This document shows, piece by piece, positions 1 to 5,303 of a stretch of DNA of 17,906 nucleotides (its first letter is position 1; each line of letters begins with the position of its first letter). This stretch comes from CAZWRN01 sp964446685 (GTDB lineage: Bacteria; Patescibacteriota; Microgenomatia; Daviesbacterales; UBA10151): contig CAYUPO010000020.1 of NCBI GenBank assembly GCA_964446685.1, forward strand, positions 1 through 17,906, given 5' to 3'. A model generated the notes under the pieces. It was not told the origin of the DNA, made no database searches, and saw only the letters and a list, made by a program, of their open reading frames with translations. The translations under genes were made by a program, and so were the position numbers.

Positions 1-92
1 ATTTTGTCTCCATGTTCTTTATGAACTAGCAGCAAAACTTCATACAGCTGTGGATCATTTTTTTTGAAATGAGAAAATATTTTTTGCGACAT
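1..92 (-). CDS. Partial CDS at window edge, possibly a DNA glycosylase N-terminus
   Basis: An open frame starts at the ATG at 92-90 and stays open to the window edge, giving 30 residues that begin MSQKIFSHFKKNDPQLY. The start lies 2 nt after the stop of the upstream DUF4260 gene, as expected for the second gene of a two-gene unit. No clear Shine-Dalgarno is seen. The opening (FKKNDPQLY) is reminiscent of the N-terminus of HhH-GPD DNA-3-methyladenine glycosylases, but 30 residues are too few to be sure, and the catalytic helix-hairpin-helix would lie outside the window. That it is a real gene is supported by spacing and the absence of stops; the family is only a guess. Confidence 0.4.
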   Translation of the reverse strand, partial: MSQKIFSHFKKNDPQLYEVLLLVHKEHGDK

Positions 93-94
93 AA

Positions 95-451
95 CTAAAG
101 CTTTTGAATATGTGTGTGTTTAAAATGATCAGGATATTTCAACCCAAAACCACATAGTCTATCCACCGCCACATGAGCAGATAAAATAAATGCAGCCAAG
201 GCAAACATTTCGACTCTTGTTAATGCCGAAAACATTAACAGAAAAATTGCCAGAAAATAATTATGCACCAGGTTGTATATCACAGCCCCTATTTTGGGAT
301 TTATCAGATACCCTGCCATCGAAGCATCCGGCACCAGAAAAAACAGGAAGAAATAAAACCAATTGCCGCCAAACACATAGTAAGCATAAAGCGCCACCGC
401 TAAAAACAGCAGATTCTCAACATGTAAGATCGCTTTTGGAAGTTGTTGCAT
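95..451 (-). CDS. DUF4260 family small membrane protein
   Basis: This 118-residue protein of unknown function has three to four hydrophobic segments (about 14-28, 31-40, 54-76, 80-98). It carries the DUF4260 signature: FFLVPDASMAGYL near 37-49, then a conserved YNLVHNY (59-65), and C-terminally DRLCGFGLKYPDHFKHTHI (97-115). An in-frame extension upstream to 619 was not used because it would run antisense through the phosphoesterase gene, and only the part from 451 looks like the family. The start ATG lies 6 nt after an extended -10 box and has no Shine-Dalgarno, so it is probably read from a leaderless mRNA. A further gene follows after 2 nt. Family assignment is good; the biochemical role is unknown. 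Confidence 0.8.
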   Translation of the reverse strand: MQQLPKAILHVENLLFLAVALYAYYVFGGNWFYFFLFFLVPDASMAGYLINPKIGAVIYNLVHNYFLAIFLLMFSALTRVEMFALAAFILSAHVAVDRLCGFGLKYPDHFKHTHIQKL

Positions 452-457
452 GAGGGT

Positions 458-466
458 ATTGTAGCA
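458..466 (-). promoter_or_regulatory. Extended -10 promoter for the DUF4260 gene
   Basis: On the minus strand TGCTACAAT (TGn plus TACAAT, 5/6 to TATAAT) is followed by exactly 6 nt and the ATG at 451. Transcription would start at or next to the A of the ATG. No convincing -35 is seen, as is common for TGn promoters. The same nonamer TGCTACAAT occurs upstream of infA. Confidence 0.55.
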
Positions 467-469
467 AAA

Positions 470-478
470 TGATACAAT
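470..478 (+). promoter_or_regulatory. Extended -10 promoter for the phosphoesterase gene
   Basis: TGATACAAT on the plus strand is followed by 6 nt and the ATG at 485. Together with the minus-strand box at 458-466 it makes a divergent promoter pair whose two -10 elements are only 6 nt apart, so RNA polymerase could occupy only one at a time. Confidence 0.55.
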
Positions 479-484
479 ACTCGC

Positions 485-1045
485 ATGAACAGTCCGCATC
501 TGGTATTTGTAATTCATCTCCATCAGGCTACAGCTTTGCACTTTGATCTCAGGTTGCAGGTAGATAAAGCCATGCCCTCCTGGGCTATTCCCAAGGGTAT
601 GACAATGGATCCAAAACAAAAACGGTTGTCAGTCAGAGTTGGTGACCATGATTTTAATTACCGCGAATTTGAAGGCAACTTACCAGAAGGATCAGACGGT
701 GCTGGACCTGTTATCCGGTGGGATGAAGGGTATTATATTCCTGAAGTCGAAACCTCGCCGGGTGAAAGACACCAGATCAAAGATTTAAAAGAAGGTAATA
801 AAGTGATGGAAGAAGGTTTAAAAAAAGGTGAACTTAAATTTTTTCTTCATGGCAAGAAAATCAAAGGCTCTTTTGCCCTGATCAAAACCAAAAATTTTCC
901 TCCAGGATCTACCAAAGACAACTGGTTGCTGATCAAACACAAAGACGAATACACCAAAGAAAACTACGACCCCAAAAAAGACACCACCTCAGCCTACTCC
1001 GGCAAAACCCTGGAAGAAATAAAAAATCTAAACTCTAAATCCTAA
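485..1045 (+). CDS. Stand-alone LigD-type DNA 3'-phosphoesterase domain protein
   Basis: This 186-residue protein matches the PE module of bacterial DNA ligase D, which trims 3'-phosphate and 3'-ribonucleotide ends before non-homologous end joining. The Mn-binding set lines up with the Pseudomonas LigD residues: H13, H19, D21 and R23 (in HLHQATALHFDLRLQ) correspond to H42, H48, D50 and R52, while H55 and Y59 (GDHDFNY) correspond to H84 and Y88. PSWAIPKG (31-38) and the FEG plus VIRWDEG blocks are also typical. There is no ligase or polymerase domain in the protein and none next to it, so it is a PE-only protein as found in some bacteria and archaea. The N-terminus is very short ahead of the domain and there is no Shine-Dalgarno, matching a leaderless start. 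The last residues are encoded by the heptad repeat that continues downstream. Confidence 0.85.
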   Translation: MNSPHLVFVIHLHQATALHFDLRLQVDKAMPSWAIPKGMTMDPKQKRLSVRVGDHDFNYREFEGNLPEGSDGAGPVIRWDEGYYIPEVETSPGERHQIKDLKEGNKVMEEGLKKGELKFFLHGKKIKGSFALIKTKNFPPGSTKDNWLLIKHKDEYTKENYDPKKDTTSAYSGKTLEEIKNLNSKS

Positions 1046-1083
1046 ATTCTAGACAAAACTCCTGCTTCGCAGTAAATTCTAGA
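1027..1083. repeat. Degenerate heptad array overlapping the 3' end of the phosphoesterase gene
   Basis: Four 7-nt words occur in phase at 1027-1054: TCTAAAC, TCTAAAT, CCTAAAT and TCTAGAC. The word TAAATTCTAGA recurs at 1043-1053 and 1073-1083, a 30-nt period, around a small hairpin CTGC-TTC-GCAG (1062-1072). The array crosses the stop codon (1043-1045), so the gene's last codons are repeat sequence. A-rich heptad-like sequence continues to about 1110. Confidence 0.5.
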
Positions 1084-1141
1084 TAAACACAAAATACAAA
1101 ATCCTAACTGATTCAAACTTACTTTCATTAAGACCACCTAT

Positions 1142-1245
1142 TGTCATTCTGGCAACCATAAAAGTGAACCAAGAACTAACATCGCCTTAACAATTATTAG
1201 TCCAGAATCCATACTTGGTTTGATTCTGGACAAGCCAGAATGACA
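1142..1245. repeat. Nested palindromic element (REP/MITE-like)
   Basis: This is the central part of the 1046-1386 gap, in which no gene is seen. Perfect outer arms TGTCATTCTGGC (1142-1153) and GCCAGAATGACA (1234-1245) enclose perfect inner arms GTCCAGAATC (1200-1209) and GATTCTGGAC (1222-1231). The core CCAGAAT/ATTCTGG therefore occurs four times. A third pairing, AACCAAG (1167-1173) with CTTGGTT (1214-1220), is possible. The layout resembles extragenic palindromic repeats that begin and end in GTCATTC/GAATGAC in many bacterial genomes. It has no coding capacity. Confidence 0.6.
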
Positions 1246-1277
1246 GAGGTGTTGGTAGGCAGAGATAAATTAATGTA

Positions 1278-1362
1278 GTTCTCGACTACGCTCGAACAAT
1301 AATTCTAATAATATATATTCTTCGACCGAAGTAAGCAAAGCTTGCCTGTTGGCACTGCCAAC
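1278..1362. repeat. Cluster of short hairpins between convergent genes
   Basis: The second half of the gap holds the imperfect palindrome GTTCTCGACTACGCTCGAAC (1278-1297), a class of GAGCGTAGTCGA motif common outside genes in diverse bacteria. It also holds GCAA-AGC-TTGC (1335-1345) and the perfect hairpin GTTGGC-ACT-GCCAAC (1348-1362). It lies 25 nt beyond the stop of the minus-strand CHRD-like gene and could affect 3'-end formation, but no U-run follows, so it is not called a terminator. Confidence 0.4.
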
Positions 1363-1386
1363 ACTTGGAGAAGTACAATTTCAACT

Positions 1387-1911
1387 TTATTGAAGATCAC
1401 CGCAAGCTGTGTAGAGGGCAACTTCGGCTTTTGATTTATGAATGTTTATAGCTAAAGGCAAAGCTTGTTTGAGAGATGAAAGCGACACATCCAACATGGT
1501 TTCAGATATTCCATTTACCAGATCAGTCAAAGGATACTTCACAGCTCCCGGCTTAGGACATTTACCCACATGTATATGCGCTGGCTGCGCTCCGGCGGTT
1601 GCTCCGGCTACTCTAAGCTGAACTCTGGTTTTGTCTCCTATTTCCTGAAGTGTGGCAACACCGGCCTGCTTAGAATTGTTTTGTTCAAGTAAGGTAACTG
1701 TCATCTCCTCCCCTACTTTGGGAGAAGCCGATGCTTCAGATGAAGGTGAAACTTCAGGTTGGGTAGATTCAATTGGTGAAGGAAGAGGGGCTAATGCTGT
1801 CCTGGAAGCATTATTCTTGTTATAAAGAAAAAAGCCGGCCGCCAACAGCAGAATCACAATAATAGCCACACTAATTCCTTTAGGATTACTTCCCTGCTCC
1901 TGCATGCTCAT
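1387..1911 (-). CDS. Membrane-anchored CHRD-like domain protein
   Basis: This 174-residue protein has an N-terminal membrane anchor (about 13-30), then a Ser/Pro/Glu-rich linker (about 40-67), then an extracytoplasmic domain. The domain carries a CHRD-like pattern: AHIHVGKCPKPG (112-123), a YPLTDLVNG turn, and a C-terminal INIHKS...YTACGDL (to 173). The two cysteines (in VGKC and TACG) could form a disulfide, and the histidines in HIHVG and INIH are the conserved ones. Function of the family is poorly known; related domains sit in secreted or cell-surface proteins. The gene lies 29 nt downstream of capA. Either of two nearby ATGs (1911 or 1905) could be the start; 1911 is kept. Domain naming is moderate, surface location is well supported. 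Confidence 0.7.
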   Translation of the reverse strand: MSMQEQGSNPKGISVAIIVILLLAAGFFLYNKNNASRTALAPLPSPIESTQPEVSPSSEASASPKVGEEMTVTLLEQNNSKQAGVATLQEIGDKTRVQLRVAGATAGAQPAHIHVGKCPKPGAVKYPLTDLVNGISETMLDVSLSSLKQALPLAINIHKSKAEVALYTACGDLQ

Positions 1912-1922
1912 ATAATGCCACT

Positions 1923-1928
1923 ATTATA
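1923..1928 (-). promoter_or_regulatory. Possible -10 box for the CHRD-like gene
   Basis: A perfect TATAAT reads on the minus strand in the 29-nt gap after capA, 11 nt before the ATG at 1911. No good -35 is seen and AT-rich gaps produce such boxes by chance, so this is tentative. Confidence 0.3.
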
Positions 1929-1940
1929 AGTTCAAGTCAA

Positions 1941-3053
1941 TTATTCCAATTTTTTACTTTCACTGTACATTTCATCCAAAATTTTCTGTTTAGCCACACC
2001 TTCTAAAAACACTGGCTGACCATAATTGCGGATTTCAACTGGCAGATACTCGATATCAACTAGATTTTTTCCAATAAACACATATCTGCCTGCTACTCCT
2101 TCTTTGGTTTTTTGAGACCATTCCTGATCAAAAATAAAATTGCCATGCCCATAGGTTATTACTTTGTCTTTGTAAAACTGAATCGGTTTAATCCAGTGGG
2201 CATGATTGCCAATCACCAGATCCGCTCCACTATCAACGGCTAACTTACCCAACATTGTTTGCCTCTCTCCAGGAGCTGTAACATATTCCTCACCCCAATG
2301 AAAAGTAACCACCACCACATCCGACTGCTTTTTAGCATCAGCTATCTCTTTTTTCATCACCTCTTCCTCTGCACTTTTTACCACACTCGTTTTCTCAATA
2401 TCGTTATATCCCAAAAAAGCAAATTTTACTCCCCGAACCGTTACAAATGCAGCCTCTTTCACACCGGTCACTTTGATGCCAGCACCATTTAATCCTTTGA
2501 CTGTTTCATCAATCCCAGCCTTGCCATAGTTACCAGCATGATTATTGGCCAGTGATGCTACATCAACTCCGGCAAAAACCAGACCTTCAATATGTTTGCT
2601 ATCACCACAAAATCTCATTCCTTCCTGAGTTACTTCACATTTATTCATCAAAGGAGTTTCTAAGTTTATAAAAGTAATATCTGCTTCCTTGAGAACACTA
2701 TCCACCTCTTTATATGGCCAGAGAAAATCTTTTCTTTGTACTGACTGAAAATTCACACTTCTGGCTGGAATCACGTCTCCCGTTGCCAGCAGAGTAATAA
2801 CAGGCAATCCACTTCTGACAGGCAGCTGATGCGGCATTTTAAAAATAGATTCAAGACTCATCTTCCCTTCGGCTGGTTGGTCTGATAACCCAGGCAATAC
2901 TGCATCAGAGGACTTTGGCATCGGACTGGGAATATCATGTGAGTTATTAACTAAATTAGTGCTCGGCAAAAAATACTCGCCTTTTCCAATAAACAGAAAA
3001 TAAGCCAGTACCGCAATTCCAACCAAAAAAACCGGAAAAAACTTTTCAAACAT
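1941..3053 (-). CDS. CapA family (poly-gamma-glutamate CapA/PgsA-like) metallophosphatase, membrane anchored
   Basis: This 370-residue protein has an N-terminal transmembrane segment (about 7-22) and a Pro/Ser-rich spacer (about 40-80), followed by a calcineurin-like fold of the CapA type. Visible metal-site motifs are TGDV (91-94), NLETP (130-134), ANNH (169-172), FHWGEEY (251-257), GNHAHW (282-287) and GHGNFIFDQ (302-310). The order and spacing are those of the family, so the enzyme core looks intact. CapA proteins act outside the membrane in polyglutamate or other envelope-polymer metabolism, but many homologues have no capsule partner, and no capB or capC lies nearby. The neighbour downstream is another anchored surface protein, suggesting an envelope pair. 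The start ATG is immediately downstream of the heptad hairpin at 3064-3164; no Shine-Dalgarno is evident. Confidence 0.88.
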   Translation of the reverse strand: MFEKFFPVFLVGIAVLAYFLFIGKGEYFLPSTNLVNNSHDIPSPMPKSSDAVLPGLSDQPAEGKMSLESIFKMPHQLPVRSGLPVITLLATGDVIPARSVNFQSVQRKDFLWPYKEVDSVLKEADITFINLETPLMNKCEVTQEGMRFCGDSKHIEGLVFAGVDVASLANNHAGNYGKAGIDETVKGLNGAGIKVTGVKEAAFVTVRGVKFAFLGYNDIEKTSVVKSAEEEVMKKEIADAKKQSDVVVVTFHWGEEYVTAPGERQTMLGKLAVDSGADLVIGNHAHWIKPIQFYKDKVITYGHGNFIFDQEWSQKTKEGVAGRYVFIGKNLVDIEYLPVEIRNYGQPVFLEGVAKQKILDEMYSESKKLE

Positions 3054-3063
3054 AATAAGTGCT

Positions 3064-3164
3064 AATAGCTAATATCCAATATCTAATATCTAATATCCAA
3101 ACTTAGTTATTGGTATTTATTGCTAAGCAAGAGCTTTGCTCATTTGATATTTGATATTGGATAT
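3064..3164. repeat. Heptad-phased inverted repeat between capA and the PspC gene
   Basis: Five 7-nt words run in phase at 3064-3098 (AATAGCT, AATATCC, AATATCT, AATATCT, AATATCC). The opposite arm has three complementary heptads at 3144-3164 (TTGATAT twice, then TGGATAT). AATATCCAATATC (3071-3083) pairs perfectly with GATATTGGATATT (3153-3165). A small hairpin AGCAA-GAGC-TTGCT-like apex lies at about 3125-3140. It sits between divergent genes and would form the 5' leader of capA if transcribed. Confidence 0.6.
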
Positions 3165-3188
3165 TCATTGTACCTTGTTGACATAGTT

Positions 3189-3197
3189 TGTTAAAAT
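3189..3197 (+). promoter_or_regulatory. Extended -10 promoter for the PspC gene
   Basis: TGTTAAAAT (TGn plus TAAAAT) is followed by 6 nt and the ATG at 3204, with a weak TTGTAC -35 at 3168-3173 (18-nt spacer). There is no Shine-Dalgarno, so a leaderless transcript is predicted. Confidence 0.5.
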
Positions 3198-3203
3198 AGC
3201 TTT

Positions 3204-3704
3204 ATGAAAGACGCACCTCCTAAAACAGCTCCATCCAGACTCTACCGCTCCGAAACCAATGAGTCACAGACTCTTTATCGTTCCACTCAAAATAAAATGA
3301 TCGCCGGAGTTGCAGGTGGTCTGGGTGAATATTTTGATATTGATCCAACCATTATCCGGATTATATTTATCATCCTTGGGCTATTTCAGGGATCTGGCCT
3401 TCTTATATATATAGTGATGTGGATTATTTTGCCTACAAAAGCAGGTAGCACCTCAACTAACGAAAATACTGTCAAAGATAATATTAAAGACATTAAATCC
3501 AGAGCTCAGACATTTGCCCATTCTATCAACTTAGGCAAAAAAACAAGCGCTGATGACTCCCGTTTTTGGTGGGCAGTGTTAATCATTGCCTTGGGCTTCT
3601 TTTTTCTGTTTCGTAACTTCGGTATTTTTGATGCGCTGGATCTGGAAAAGTTTTGGCCGGTGATTTTAATTGGTCTTGGTTTGTTATTTATTCTACGAAG
3701 ATGA
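3204..3704 (+). CDS. PspC domain protein with C-terminal LiaF-type transmembrane region
   Basis: This 166-residue membrane protein contains a PspC domain at about 24-78: LYRSTQNKMIAGVAGGLGEYF, then DIDPTIIRIIFIILGL and a second helix ending in MWIILP. A charged linker follows (90-118), then a two-helix hydrophobic region (121-165) of the DUF5668/LiaF-TM type (FWWAVLIIALG ... FWPVILIGLGLLFILRR). PspC proteins sense or signal envelope stress at the inner membrane; LiaF-type helices occur in negative regulators of Lia systems. No psp phage-shock partner or two-component system is in the window. Its stop overlaps the next start by 4 nt (ATGA), implying coupled translation of two membrane proteins that may form one complex. 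Confidence 0.85.
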   Translation: MKDAPPKTAPSRLYRSETNESQTLYRSTQNKMIAGVAGGLGEYFDIDPTIIRIIFIILGLFQGSGLLIYIVMWIILPTKAGSTSTNENTVKDNIKDIKSRAQTFAHSINLGKKTSADDSRFWWAVLIIALGFFFLFRNFGIFDALDLEKFWPVILIGLGLLFILRR

Positions 3705-4087
3705 AACACCAACCTGATACTGCCACTGAAGAAGTGGATGATAATATAACTCAACCAAAATACTCTAAGAAATCTACCTCTTTTTTCTGGCCTATTTTAC
3801 TGATTATTCTGGGAACTCTGCTGCTTTTAAATAATCTGGAGATCCTTTCCTGGAATATCTGGAATAATTTATGGAAATTCTGGCCGCTTATTTTGATCTT
3901 AATTGGACTGGAGATGTTATTGGGAAAAGGCAAACTGACCAATCTGCTTATTACAATTATTGGACTAGGACTGCTGCTTATTATATTAACTATCAATATT
4001 CCTGAATTTGGCCAGTGGGTAACTCAATTGATACCACAATTGAATCTCCCGCAATTGAATTCTTTAATAAATAATCAGGCCAGATAA
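3701..4087 (+). CDS. LiaF-TM/DUF5668-like small membrane protein
   Basis: This 128-residue protein begins with the ATG of an ATGA overlap with the PspC gene; a longer in-frame version from 3653 is rejected because the overlap start is the natural one. After a polar 25-residue N-terminus come hydrophobic helices at about 28-44, 58-74 and 80-98. FFWPILLIILGTLLLLNN and FWPLILILIGL repeat the motif seen at the C-terminus of the preceding protein, so the two genes share a domain and look like paralogous partners. The C-terminal tail is a Gln/Leu/Asn-rich amphipathic stretch (106-126). The 3' end overlaps the convergent DUF1761 gene by 13 nt. Function is inferred only from the domain. Confidence 0.75.
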   Translation: MKHQPDTATEEVDDNITQPKYSKKSTSFFWPILLIILGTLLLLNNLEILSWNIWNNLWKFWPLILILIGLEMLLGKGKLTNLLITIIGLGLLLIILTINIPEFGQWVTQLIPQLNLPQLNSLINNQAR

Positions 4088-4491
4088 AAAATTACGGCAC
4101 CCATTGCCAGTATTCCACTTAGCTGATAACCCGTGTTTATCAAAAAAAGATTCATCTGCTTTTTTCCGAATAAAACTTCAGTAAACTGAACTGGTGCAAT
4201 AAACCCCACCCAGATCATAAAACTAATTCCCAGTGCCAAATTTAAAGTATCTGGTAACAACCATTTAAAAAGCTGTGCCAGTACAAAAGCCGTTACTAAA
4301 GCTCCTAAAGCTGACAAAAGATATAAAGTTCCCATTTCATTTTGAGCCTCTTTCATACTTTCTGGTGTATACCCCATCAACTTCATCCAGGGTTTAGCAA
4401 ATAAAACAGGTGAATACCACAGAAACCCGATCACCATATAGACAAAAACTGCACCAACCAAAGCTAATAAATTAATCGCTTCAATAACCAT
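4075..4491 (-). CDS. DUF1761 family membrane protein
   Basis: This 138-residue protein has four predicted helices (about 6-27, 53-73, 82-101, 117-137). The family pattern is clear: GFLWYSPVLFAKPWMKLMG near the first helix, then GFIAPVQFTEVLFGKKQMNLFLINTGYQL before the last helix. Function is unknown. It converges with, and overlaps by 13 nt, the LiaF-like gene on the other strand, so the two mRNAs would be complementary at their 3' ends. The start at 4491 is 10 nt from the heptad repeat region at 4501, and no Shine-Dalgarno is seen. Confidence 0.8.
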   Translation of the reverse strand: MVIEAINLLALVGAVFVYMVIGFLWYSPVLFAKPWMKLMGYTPESMKEAQNEMGTLYLLSALGALVTAFVLAQLFKWLLPDTLNLALGISFMIWVGFIAPVQFTEVLFGKKQMNLFLINTGYQLSGILAMGAVIFYLA

Positions 4492-4500
4492 AAATTAGTT

Positions 4501-4631
4501 AAATTCAAAATAACAATTTCAAAATAACAAACAAGTTCCAATATGCAAATTCAAAATTTCAAAACAAATTTGAATTTATCTTTTTGGCAATTTTACCTTG
4601 TTTGTAATTTAATGATTTGAATTTTGAATTT
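4501..4631. repeat. Heptad-phased inverted repeat between DUF1761 and the YrdC gene
   Basis: The left arm is A-rich with 7-nt words in phase at 4504-4531 (TTCAAAA, TAACAAT, TTCAAAA, TAACAAA), that is, a 14-nt dimer repeated. The right arm (about 4569-4631) is T-rich and ends in TGAATTT twice. Perfect pairings are AAATTCAAAAT (4501-4511) with ATTTTGAATTT (4621-4631), ACAAACAAG (4527-4535) with CTTGTTTGT (4597-4605), and AAATTCAAA (4547-4555) with TTTGAATTT (4569-4577). All three are nested, so the whole gap can fold back on itself. It lies between divergent genes. Confidence 0.6.
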
Positions 4632-4692
4632 AGTTTATTCACCTCCTCCCACATCATGCCTAAATCGTCGCCTTTCTGCAAGTGTTATTTTG

Positions 4693-4701
4693 TGATAGTA
4701 T
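4693..4701 (+). promoter_or_regulatory. Extended -10 promoter for the YrdC/carotenoid operon
   Basis: TGATAGTAT (TGn plus TAGTAT, 4/6 to TATAAT) precedes the ATG at 4710 by 8 nt. No Shine-Dalgarno and no convincing -35 are seen. This would drive the whole 4710-9721 gene set. Confidence 0.4.
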
Positions 4702-4709
4702 GCAAACGT

Positions 4710-5303
4710 ATGGACCAGTTAATCGACTCACTTAAAGACGAAAATATTGAAGAGTTGGGCAACCTTCTGAAAGAAGGCTCAATCGCTGTAATTCCAACTG
4801 ATACCCAATATGGGATAGTCACCTCCGCTCTCCAAAATGAAAGTGTTGAAAAAATATATCAGTTACGCAAAAGATCGCCGGAAAAACCAATGATTATTCT
4901 ACTAGGATCTATCAGTCAACTTCAGGATTTTAATATTACCCTAACAAACAATCAGTTAACTCAGGTTACATCTCTCTGGCCAAATCCGGTAAGTATTATT
5001 TTTCCCGTTACAAATCCCAACTTAGCCTATCTTCATCGGGGAAAAAATTCTTTGGCTTTCAGAATCCCGCAAAATAAGTGGTTGTTAAAACTGCTGGCAG
5101 TTTCCGGTCCATTGGTCGCTCCCAGTGCTAATTGGGAAGGTGAGACTCCTGCATCAACCATCGCCGATGCAAAAAAATATTTTTCTGACCAAATTGCCAC
5201 ATACGTAGATAACGGAGAGATGAATAATCCTCCCTCAACAATTTTAAAAATGACAGAATCTGGTTTTGAAATAATTAGACAAGGTAGTTTTAAATTAACC
5301 TGA
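4710..5303 (+). CDS. YrdC/Sua5-type L-threonylcarbamoyladenylate synthase
   Basis: This 197-residue protein belongs to the YrdC/TsaC family, which condenses threonine, bicarbonate and ATP into threonylcarbamoyl-AMP for t6A37 in tRNAs reading ANN codons. Seen motifs: IPTDTQYGI (28-36), the LRKRSPEKPMIIL nucleotide/phosphate-binding basic patch (52-64), APSANWEGETPAST (137-150) and PPSTIL near the C-terminus. It lacks the extra Sua5 C-terminal domain, so it is the short TsaC form. An upstream in-frame extension to 4617 was rejected because it reads through repeat sequence and the promoter; the ATG at 4710 begins where the fold begins. It is the first gene of the operon and overlaps crtI by 1 nt (TGATG). 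Confidence 0.88.
   Translation: MDQLIDSLKDENIEELGNLLKEGSIAVIPTDTQYGIVTSALQNESVEKIYQLRKRSPEKPMIILLGSISQLQDFNITLTNNQLTQVTSLWPNPVSIIFPVTNPNLAYLHRGKNSLAFRIPQNKWLLKLLAVSGPLVAPSANWEGETPASTIADAKKYFSDQIATYVDNGEMNNPPSTILKMTESGFEIIRQGSFKLT

Noticed and set aside
190..453. Plus-strand open frame opposite DUF4260
   Set aside because: Low-quality translation with no domain, fully antisense to a gene with clear family motifs.
452..619. In-frame N-terminal extension of the DUF4260 gene
   Set aside because: It would run antisense through the phosphoesterase coding region and across both promoters; family similarity begins at the ATG at 451.
1046..1386. tRNA or small RNA gene in the largest gap
   Set aside because: No cloverleaf with a GTTC-type T arm and paired acceptor ends could be found; the GTTC at 1278 belongs to a palindromic motif.
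2259..2492. Plus-strand open frame inside capA
   Set aside because: Antisense to the metal-binding core of CapA; composition is that of a shadow frame.
3178..3183. Perfect TTGACA as the -35 for the PspC gene
   Set aside because: Only 8 nt separate it from the TAAAAT box; no -10 at 16-18 nt exists before the ATG. It is left as a coincidence.
4617..4709. Longer N-terminus of the YrdC protein
   Set aside because: It would be encoded by the end of the heptad repeat and the promoter and adds a Cys-rich stretch absent from the family.
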